In this document: positions 56,677 through 64,000 of the stretch, piece after piece
Layout: each line of letters starts with the position of its first letter
Position numbering within the stretch: the first letter of the stretch is position 1
Assembly (NCBI RefSeq): GCF_001411555.2
Contig: NC_049907.1
Location: 36,105,866 to 36,169,865 of the forward strand
Source: Juglans regia
Taxonomy: Eukaryota > Streptophyta > Magnoliopsida > Fagales > Juglandaceae
Direction of reading: 5' to 3'
DNA length: 64,000 nucleotides
Made by a program: the position numbers and the translations under genes
Notes under the pieces: model-generated
Seen by the model: only the letters and a program-made list of their open reading frames with translations
Database searches by the model: none
What the model was told of the DNA's origin: nothing

Positions 56677-57817
56677 CCGGTGGTTGTCGTCATGGGTAGC
56701 CAAATCTGCTGAAGGTGATCGTCATCGTGGGTAGCCGAATATGCTAAAGGTGGTCATCGTGGGTAGTCGAATCTCCACTGGGCAACACCTCAACATAGTA
56801 AGGCTCAATTACAAGCTTGCTTCCGTCAAACACCGTCTCCACATTATACCCATTTCATATAACATATCTTGATCTCTATAAATCACTTCATCAAAAACAA
56901 AAACTAGAACAAAAAACAAAGAAAACGCAAGAGATAAAAATGTAAAGAAAAATGTCTATTTACAACCAGTCACGTCAGAAGCGGTGTCCCCGCAGTTCCC
57001 CTGGCCAATTGCAAATAGACTTTTTCTTTAAAAGATTAGTAAAATTTAGGATAAAATTTATAGAATGATGTATTTGAATTAAAATTTAGAGAATTTTATA
57101 AGGAATAAGATGTGAATGCTTTCACACGATGTGAAATTTGAGAGAACTAAGCAGCCAGAGTTGTTGGGTCTCTGTGTGCGAGCCTGATTGTGTTTCTAAC
57201 GGCCTAATTTGATGGGAGATCCAGGGGCGAAATCCCTTGGTAAAATCTTTTTGAGTCTTTTGATTCTTGTTCCTACTTGATCAGCTGGCTAGGGTTTATT
57301 ATATGAAAAATATTAGTGGAGTTACTCAAATTTATCACTCAATCTTATCGTTTATATATTTTAATTTCTTTTATTTATTTTATTACTTAATTGTTAAGGA
57401 AGTAATTATTAGTCAAATTGTATATTTTCTATTTTTTTTCTTAATGATTAAGAATGTTAAAAAAATATTTAAAAAAAATCAAAAGAAAAAGAACAAAAAA
57501 TTTATAACTAGCAGTACATCCAACATTTACCGTTGGGTAGCTTGCTAGCATGATCCTTATTTTATATTGTATTATTCATTTGTACGGTCATCACATTGTA
57601 TTTGCTTATTGTATGAAAATAAATCTTCTGACATTCTTTGAATATATTCACGTTGTTAAATCATATAAATATTATATATATTGTGTATAATTGATTTTAT
57701 CTTTCTATTTTACCTTTTCTTTTATGGTTCGTGGCATCCATCTTCGCACCATTTGGAGCATGTATCAGCTCCTACAGACCATTGAAAGATAGAACACAGA
57801 TTTGGACAAAATGTGAA
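56677..57817. other. Intergenic DNA, no gene recognised
   Basis: A short 'gtggttgtcgtcatgggtagcc(a/g)aat(c/a)tgct' unit is repeated about three times at 56680-56780. The rest is AT-rich. The Phe/Tyr/Lys-rich ORF at 57267-57548 is compositional. Confidence 0.5.
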
Positions 57818-58118
57818 AGAAATTTATAGATCTAACTTATTTCATAAAATTAATTTTATAAGAAAGAATTATTTATTTTTTATAAACATATTCAAGACCT
57901 TATTCACAGGTAATGTGAGATTATTATTCAAAACATATACTTCCTCACGTGCAGGTCAATATTTTTTTCAATCTTTGTCACGAGATAAGTAGTATAAGTT
58001 TTTATTCGTCTTGTGACAAACTCTGATACCATAAAATAATTTATAGACCTAACTCATCTAATAAATTATTTCATAAATCCGATTTTATAAAATAAATTAA
58101 GTCATAAATTTCTTCAAA
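57818..58118. mobile_element. MITE-like element with long inverted ends
   Basis: The left end GAAATTTATAGATCTAAC.. and the right end in reverse complement GAAATTTATGACTTAATT.. remain similar for about 45 bases ('TTATTTCATAAAAT' / 'TTATTTTATAAAAT'). The interior has 'tctgataccataaaataatttatagacctaactcatctaat', a sequence type abundant in plant intergenic repeats. The target duplication is not clear. Confidence 0.55.
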
Positions 58119-58803
58119 ATGTGCCAATTAACGATCTGGTGCTGCAGAGCTGGAGCGGTGATGGAGTTTTTATGGTGCCAATTAGACGGTGAACATCGAG
58201 GAAAATGTGCTATATACCTTTGACAAATGGCAACAACTAGCCCTCACGTGGAGGATAGTGTCTACTGTCTACTTTTTCCTGATTTAGCTTTCCAACTTGG
58301 GCTCACCCTTAAAAGGAAAAAAAGAAAAGTCTTGAAATTTGCTTCGCACAGAAAATGTCGTAAGAGCTTGATCATGTCATAATATAATTAAGTAATTAAA
58401 TTTACTTCTTCAGAATCCTAGCTTAGAAGTATTTTCAGTTTTGAGCCTCTCAGCCAGTGCTAAAAACCGCAGCCGCTCTTGTGCGCTACTAGTCAGTCTA
58501 CCACGTTAAACACACACAAAATTCATCCTTAAAAAAACCACGTATTTTGATATCCCAAAAATCTAGTACGACTGATACTTATCCACTATGGGTTGCCTTT
58601 ATAGTGGGCATGACACCTAAAAGAGTCAAAAGAAGATAGAATCTAGTCAGCACTTATCCACAGTCCACGCCCCTATTTTAGCATTCCCACAACTAGTCAA
58701 TCTTTAGCCGGCCGCGGCGTCCCCTCGCAACATCCACTAGCTGGCGTTCAAATATTCATTTAAATCAACCACTCTCTCGAGCCAGTCCGCAGATTTCGTT
58801 TCC

Positions 58804-60099
58804 ATGGCTTGCACGTTTCAGTTCCTTCTTCTTGGTTCCTCCTTTTTGTACCTTACCTTCGTATCTCTAGCTCAGACTTTTCACTCCGCCAACGCTCTGG
58901 TCTTCCCCATCACTAAAGATGTCAATACCCTCCAGTACGTGACCACAATTCTTCATGGCACTCCTCTTGTTCCCATCAAGCTTGTGGTTGATCTCTGCGG
59001 CCCATTCCTCTGGACAGATTGTGCCTCCAGATACGCATCTTCTTCTAGCCGTCCGGTCCCTTATCGCTCGATCAAGTGCTTAACCGCAAAAGCCCATGTT
59101 GTTGGGAGTAAGAATTGCCTCTCTGGTGCCCAGAAGTGTGAGATTTTCCCAGAAAACAGGATCGTACGACTGGGCGCACGAGGAGAACTGGTAGAAGGCA
59201 CCATAGCCATCCAATCTGGAGATGATTCAAAGGCCGCAGGCCCGACCGCCACCGTCTTCCAGCAATTCCTGTTCTCCTGTGCGCCCACGTTCTTACTGAA
59301 TGGCGTAGCTAGCGGTGCCAAGGGGATGTTAGGACTCGGAAGGACTCGTATTTCTCTGCCGTCACAAATCTCCTCGGCCTTAGGCACTCACCCGATATTC
59401 ACCATCTGCTTATCATCATCGGAGGGCATCATGGTATCCGACCAAGGGCCTGATCATCATGGGTCTATTTTTGGCCCCGAAATCTCAAGGTCGCTAACGT
59501 ACACACCCCTTGTCACTAACCAAGGTGATAATATGTTATCAGAATACTTTGTTGGCATCAAATCTATCAGCATAGAAGGCAAGAGGCTATCACTAAATGC
59601 ATCGCTGCTATCATTGGATGGAGAGGGCGTTGGAGGGACCAAACTAAGCACTATTGTCCCCTACACCACGATGGAGAGCACAATATATGCCACATTTATA
59701 GAAGCATATATCAAGGCTGCGTCTTCCATGAACATGATTAGGGTGGCATCTGTGGCACCTTTTAGGCTTTGCTTCAGCTCGAAGGGAATCGAGAGCGGGC
59801 AGTCGGGACCAAAAGTGCCAGTTATAGATTTGATGCTGCAGAGTGAGATGGTGAAGTGGAGGATATTGGGTGGAAATTCTATGGTCCGGGTGAACAATGA
59901 AGTGATGTGCTTGGGATTTTTGGATGGAGGTTTGAACCCAAGGACTTCAATTGCGTTGGGGGGATATCAGTTGGAGGATACTTTGTTGCAGTTTGATTTG
60001 GGTAGTTCCATGTTAGGATTTAGCCAGTCTCTGTCGATGATGCAAGGTTCTTGTAATTCCGTCTTCAAATTTGACTCCAGGCCTATAGAGTCGTTGTAA
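58804..60099 (+). CDS. Basic 7S globulin / EDGP / xylanase-inhibitor-like protein
   Basis: An intronless gene of 431 codons. It has a hydrophobic signal peptide (about residues 1-29, FLLLGSSFLYLTFVSLAQTF), so it is secreted to the cell wall. It has a pepsin-like fold of two lobes (TAXI_N about 45-205, TAXI_C about 245-410). The first catalytic motif DTG/DSG is altered ('VVDLCGPFLWTDC', residues about 61-73), and the second is replaced ('STIVPYTTME', about 285). As in the basic 7S globulin and EDGP family it should therefore lack protease activity. Known members bind hydrolase or peptide ligands or inhibit fungal glycanases. Cys residues of the disulfide-rich N lobe are present (C-FLWTDC, SIKC, NCLSGAQKCEIF). 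Length matches the family (about 420-440), and no disruption is seen. The ATG sits in a TTTCCATGGC context. Confidence 0.93.
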   Translation: MACTFQFLLLGSSFLYLTFVSLAQTFHSANALVFPITKDVNTLQYVTTILHGTPLVPIKLVVDLCGPFLWTDCASRYASSSSRPVPYRSIKCLTAKAHVVGSKNCLSGAQKCEIFPENRIVRLGARGELVEGTIAIQSGDDSKAAGPTATVFQQFLFSCAPTFLLNGVASGAKGMLGLGRTRISLPSQISSALGTHPIFTICLSSSEGIMVSDQGPDHHGSIFGPEISRSLTYTPLVTNQGDNMLSEYFVGIKSISIEGKRLSLNASLLSLDGEGVGGTKLSTIVPYTTMESTIYATFIEAYIKAASSMNMIRVASVAPFRLCFSSKGIESGQSGPKVPVIDLMLQSEMVKWRILGGNSMVRVNNEVMCLGFLDGGLNPRTSIALGGYQLEDTLLQFDLGSSMLGFSQSLSMMQGSCNSVFKFDSRPIESL

Positions 60100-61127
60100 A
60101 TGATTTTCTGTCTCCAATCTCTTGCAATATGGGGTTGGTAGAAATTCTTCTCCTAACCCACTAATTTTTCTTGTATTAATGCGTGCAAACAAAATATATA
60201 ATGCTTTAAGTTGTGCATGATGGACCAGTTTGAATTAAGTTATATTCTTAGAAAAAGTTATATTGATTACAAAATTAGGAAACTTGTATTGATCAGATTT
60301 TCCAATTCCATTGCGTTTGAGTATGTAAGATTGATGACAACTTTATTCTGCATCATTAATACCACATATGAATCCATATCCATTAATTTAATCTAAAATC
60401 TGTAAAAATAATAAATACATGAAAAACATTATATAATCATTTTTTCACCCTTCCTTCTCTCTAAAAACTCTCTGGAAATTACCCATTCACCCTAACAAAA
60501 CGTCCACAAGAGTGTTGAAGAAAGCCGTGGCACCACCCACCCTTTCCCCTTCGATCCCCTTGTGAGGCCATCGTCCATAAGCTTTTCATTCATCGTTTTG
60601 TTTTCCCCAAAAGGGAATAGGCTCAATGTATTGCTTTATAGAAAGTTTCCATAGGTACACACACAACATCATTATTGGTTTTAGTCCAAGATTGTATTGA
60701 TCCACTGGTATTACTGTAAGCGAAAATGATACTATGGTCCTCAATTTCACCAATCATATATTTTATTTTATTTTATTTTATTATTTAATATTTAAAGTAG
60801 TGACTATTAATATATTTGTATTTTCTTATTTTTTAAAAATATTTAAAGATATTTAAATTATTTAAATAAAATTAAAAAAAAACAATTTAAATTAGGGACA
60901 CGCTCAATTGTCAAATTTGGGCTGCATAATAACACTACCCTTACTGCGAGTGACACCAGATAGGCGTCAATAAACAAGGAAAATAATAGACTGAAAGAGT
61001 CTACTGATGTTTCTTACGGAAATGTGTTTTATTTTTTAACGTTTATGTTTATTTATTTTTTAGTTTTGTGGTTTTAAATTTTCCTATTTTTAACACTGTA
61101 GATACAAAAGTTCAATGACTTTTCTCG
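60100..61127. other. 3' flank of the 7S-globulin-like gene
   Basis: The first roughly 100 bases are the likely 3' UTR. The rest is AT-rich with no recognised gene; the ORF at 60211-60396 has no domain. A 'ttttattttattttattatttaatatttaaagtagtgactattaatatatttgta' segment near 60765 resembles a repeat also seen near 11770 and 57360. Confidence 0.5.
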
Positions 61128-61309
61128 CACTACAAGAGATTGTGTTTTTAGACATAAAAAATTTTGTCTCAAAAAATATAATTTTCGTCCCAAATTATAT
61201 TTAGAGACAAAAAAATTTCATCTCAAATTTGACTCGGAAAGATTGTCTCAAAGATTTTTTAGAGACAAAAATCAAAATTATTCTCAAAAAATTATTTTTA
61301 GAGACGAAA

Positions 61310-61760
61310 TTGGGCGGATCCAATCGAAACCGTTCGAACGGATAATTTTTTTTAGACGAACCAATTTCGTCTCAATATATTGTTCGAATGAAATATTTCT
61401 CCGTCCGAACCGAGATCTCCATTCGAACAATATGAAATATTCATTCGAACTAATGTCCATATTTGATCATGTTCGAATGAACGAAGTGTTCGAACAGATT
61501 TTATGCGTTCGAACTAATAAATTTTTCAAACAACTTGTGTTCGAACAAAAATTATTTATGTTCGAACAGAAATTTTATTTTCGAAAATTATATCCGTTCG
61601 AACGGGGTTTTGTACATAACTGTTGTTCGAACAAATAATTTATTGTTTGAACGTCCGTAATTCTCTTTTGTCGTTCGAATGGGTTAGCTTTCACTCGAAT
61701 GTGTCTGTTTTGGTTCGAATGTAATTACAAATGGTAATTTACCGTTCGAACTGTATTAAT
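61310..61760. repeat. Subterminal TTCGAA array of the CACTA element
   Basis: About fifteen TTCGAA cores, most within GTTCGAAC or GTTCGAAT, occur in about 450 bases at 15-50 base spacing and in both orientations; the core is palindromic. CACTA elements carry subterminal repeats bound by their TnpA-type protein, so this is the likely binding region. The ORF at 61243-61638 is made of these repeats and is not a gene. Confidence 0.8.
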
Positions 61761-61889
61761 CAAACAGATCAAAATTTAATTAAAAATATCATATTAATAT
61801 TAGACAATTTGTAATTCAAACATCAATTGTTCAAATGTTTTGGAACATCATAATATAAATGCAATGAAAGAAAAGATAAATTTGAAGAC

Positions 61890-63446
61890 TATGGTGGTGG
61901 CATACAGTTTTGGAACATCATTGACTGGAATTGTTCAAATATTTTTTTGTTATTCAACCGCATCATCTCTTCTAATCTAGCCTCCAAATCCGCTGCTTGA
62001 TCTAATCAGGTCAGCAACTTTTGTTCCTTAGACCTCAATTGTTCTATCTCAAGTACTGCTTCCTCCAATTTCTTAGTCTTGTCGTCATTCGATCTGACTC
62101 GAGAATAGGATGATGATGATGAGGATGGTTTTATGCAACGTCCTAAGCCCCTCAAATATCCAGAACGTGATCCAAGAACTTGAGAAAGGATCTAAGCATC
62201 GTTGACAGATGATGCATCAGATAGATCCGCAGCAGTTTCCTTAAGAGATATCATCTTGTCCTACAAAAACAAAAACATTAAAGTTAGTATAAGTAACAAA
62301 AATATTATGTGACAATAGAATTAAAAAAACTTAAACTTACATAATTTGCCTCGGCTTCGAGACTAGCCCAAACACCATCACGATTTTTATGTGTTTTAGC
62401 ATACAATTGAGTCAAATCATAGTCAGCAAGACTTTATTCTTTCTGCAAAAAGAAAATTTATATTAGACCTTAAATCAGAAAATGTGTATGATATGCTAAT
62501 ATTTTATGGGAACTAAAATAACTTACCATTTTATTAGACAAACGATGGAAAGATCGAGAACCTGCATGATGATTTATCTTTAAATTTGATCTATTTGTTT
62601 TGTTCACAGTACTCCTTTGCTAAAAAAAATATTAGTCTATATGTTTAATACATCTGTGATATACTATTAAAAAAAGATAGCAGCTATATTACCTGATAAG
62701 CAGGATCTTCAAACATATCACAAATTTTCTCTCATTCGTTTGGTGGAATTGCTTGGAATGGATTTTGACGCACCTCTATTATAGTACTGAATTTCTTATA
62801 ATGTGCATGGCATCGACCTTTGTACCTCCGAAATGCATTTGACATCAGTTCCTCAACTATTAATCGATCCTCTCTTCGGAAAAATTAAGCTCAAACTTAT
62901 CATTTCAAGAATTATAAACAATTAGTATAAATACAAAGTAATTTGAAAGTAACATGTTATATACTTAATTGCTTAAAATGTAACTTATTATCAAACAACG
63001 GTTTTTTATGTGATCTTTCACATCTTGGGAAACTTTAGACCAAGAGGATGTAGCAATCGATGCATAAGTGCAAGTAAGTGTACCAACATAAGAAGGAAGC
63101 CACGTTGCCGAATCTCCTGAGTCACCGGTGTGATCATCAGGAATATCAACCTTGATTTTACCAACTTTCCTTACTTTCTCTATGCAGACACCCCTCGTAG
63201 TGCCTCTACCTCGACACTTGCTTACAATAGCTATATATACAGTAATTAAAGCATAACTTTTTAATTTAATTAATTTATTTTATAGATATATTACTTAAAT
63301 TGAGAATAAAATATGATATGTTAATTTGATAAAATACCTTGTTTTGGGCTTGATGATGTTGGCTCACTATTCATGACAGGTGAACCACACGGGAAGTCAG
63401 TAATAGATGGAGATGACACACGTGTTGCTTTGCGTTTGGGAGGCAT
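61890..63446 (-). pseudogene. CACTA second gene, Ptta/En-Spm family
   Basis: A multi-exon gene on minus. Exon 1 (63446-63348) begins MPPKRKATRVSSPSITDF and ends at a GTATTT donor. Exon 2 (about 63230-62985) reads 'KCRGRGTTRGVCIEKVRKVGKIKVDIPDD', then 'ATWLPSYVGTLTC'. Further pieces are a 'FRRYKGRCHAHYKKF...RQNPFQAIP' part (about 62850-62700), 'QRSTVNKTNRSNLKINHHAGSRSFHRLSNKM' segments (about 62620-62525) and a C-terminal coiled-coil stretch 'KKLEEAVLEIEQLRSKEQKLL' (about 62075-62010). This is the plant transposase Ptta/En/Spm domain, which accompanies the catalytic TNP2 and is thought to bind element ends. Stops near 62190 and 61995 suggest decay. Splice sites beyond exon 1 are tentative. Confidence 0.75.
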
Positions 63447-63538
63447 ATCTATTTGAAATTGTAACAAATTATTATTCAAACAAATGTTATCATAATTTTT
63501 ATATGTTAATATTACTTACAAAAATTCATATTTGAAAT

Positions 63539-64000
63539 TCATTCACTATCCATTTTGCTGGACCAGTCGCTCTCATCCTCACTAGACACTTCAGTTGATT
63601 CATCTTCTTCCCATACTTCACCCTCAATTACTTCGGGTTGAACATCTTCTCTACGCAATGAGACCATATCATATTGGCTTAGATCAACTAATAGATTGAT
63701 GCCTACTTCATTTTCTTGATATGCTTCTTCATTTGCTAGACTATCAACTTCTTCATGTGGTTCATCTGCCTCTGGAATGTAATCATATATATTTTTTGGT
63801 ACAAACTTCTCCACCACCCGCCATGGGTTTCCGTACTCCGGATCATCTAAATAAAAAACTTGATTCGCTTAGCAAGCGTGAACGAAATGATTGTCCTCAT
63901 ACTATGTGCTCACAAAATAATCATCGTTACGCACTCGCAACCTAGGATTTGAGACATCCCACCAATTACATTTAAACAACAATACCATATATCCCCCCAC
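63539..64000 (-). pseudogene. 3' end of CACTA transposase gene (TNP2-type, DUF4216 region)
   Basis: On minus from the window edge: 'LLFKCNWWDVSNPRLRVRNDDYF', then 'YEDNHFVHAC' and 'VFYLDDPEYGNPWRVVEKFVPKNIYD', followed by an acidic tail (63817-63539, 'EVIEGEVWEEDESTEVSSEDESD') and a stop. This is the C-terminal DUF4216 region of TNP2-like transposases; the catalytic part lies beyond 64000. At least two in-frame stops (about 63910 and 63870) break it. It is oriented upstream of the Ptta-type gene, as usual in plant CACTA elements. Confidence 0.8.

Larger units (their letters stand above)
61128..64000 (-). mobile_element. CACTA (En/Spm) transposon, truncated by the window end
   Basis: The left terminus reads CACTACAAGAGATTGTG, the classic CACTA end, preceded by TCG as a candidate 3-bp duplication. 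Next is a subterminal region with repeated 'agagacaaaa/gtctcaaaa' and TTCGAA motifs (61130-61760), then genes on the minus strand: a Ptta/En-Spm-type second gene and the 3' end of a TNP2-type transposase. The other terminus is outside the window. Both coding parts show in-frame stops, so the copy is probably defective. Confidence 0.85.

Noticed and set aside
56018..56703. Several 74-143 codon ORFs on both strands rich in His, Ala, Cys and Met
   Set aside because: All fall in the CATG-rich repeat block of the solo LTR and mirror each other on the two strands.
61243..61638. 131-codon + strand ORF rich in Phe, Arg and Glu
   Set aside because: It is made of the CACTA subterminal TTCGAA repeats, read as phenylalanine-glutamate and related codons.

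Overview
The window is nuclear DNA of a woody eudicot. The evidence is intron-containing plant genes (a stomatal bHLH factor, a plant dual-specificity phosphatase, a 7S-globulin-like protein), plant-type LTR retrotransposons and LINEs, CACTA, MULE, Helitron and Tourist-like elements, and many long AT runs. The MITE families (ends reading TTTGG.../...CTCATCTCATCTCA) look to me like those of Juglandaceae or related Fagales. That is an impression, not a proof.

Layout. 1-4.7 kb: the 3' part of a decayed Ty3/gypsy element of Tat type, with the integrase end on +, degenerate tandem repeats, an extra ORF on the antisense strand with its own TATA box, then an LTR. 4.9-12.3 kb: AT-rich intergenic DNA with MITEs. 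12.3-13.6 kb: a MULE-type element with inverted ends, a 9-bp target duplication and a GC-rich interior. 13.8-29.3 kb: one L1-type LINE split in its reverse transcriptase by a whole Athila-like LTR retrotransposon (17084-26941, minus strand). 29.5-31.3 kb: a solo LTR with a perfect 5-bp duplication. 31.3-35.1 kb: unclassified DNA, MITEs and a LINE RNase H remnant. 35.2-36.9 kb: a decayed Helitron with Rep and RPA-like pieces.

38.0-39.9 kb: the MUTE bHLH gene (minus, 3 exons, 188 aa, apparently intact). 41.3-45.1 kb: a rearranged endogenous pararetrovirus-like locus. 46.7-49.1 kb: a DsPTP1-type dual-specificity phosphatase gene (minus, 5 coding exons). 50.5-53.9 kb: repeat-rich DNA with a 200-bp tandem array and a zf-GRF remnant. 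54.5-56.7 kb: a 90-bp minisatellite beside a second solo LTR of the family at 29.5 kb, in opposite orientation. 58.8-60.1 kb: an intact intronless gene for a 7S globulin/EDGP/xylanase-inhibitor-like protein with a disabled aspartic protease fold. 61.1-64.0 kb: the terminal part of a CACTA element, running off the window.

Only three loci look like functional host genes: MUTE, the phosphatase and the 7S-globulin-like gene. They are separated by layered mobile DNA, and nothing suggests that they work together. I found no tRNA, rRNA, CRISPR array or bacterial-style operon. The most informative structures are the dated nesting of elements, the antisense transcription unit in the Tat element, the inverted and duplicated pararetrovirus pieces, and the repeat-packed introns of MUTE.
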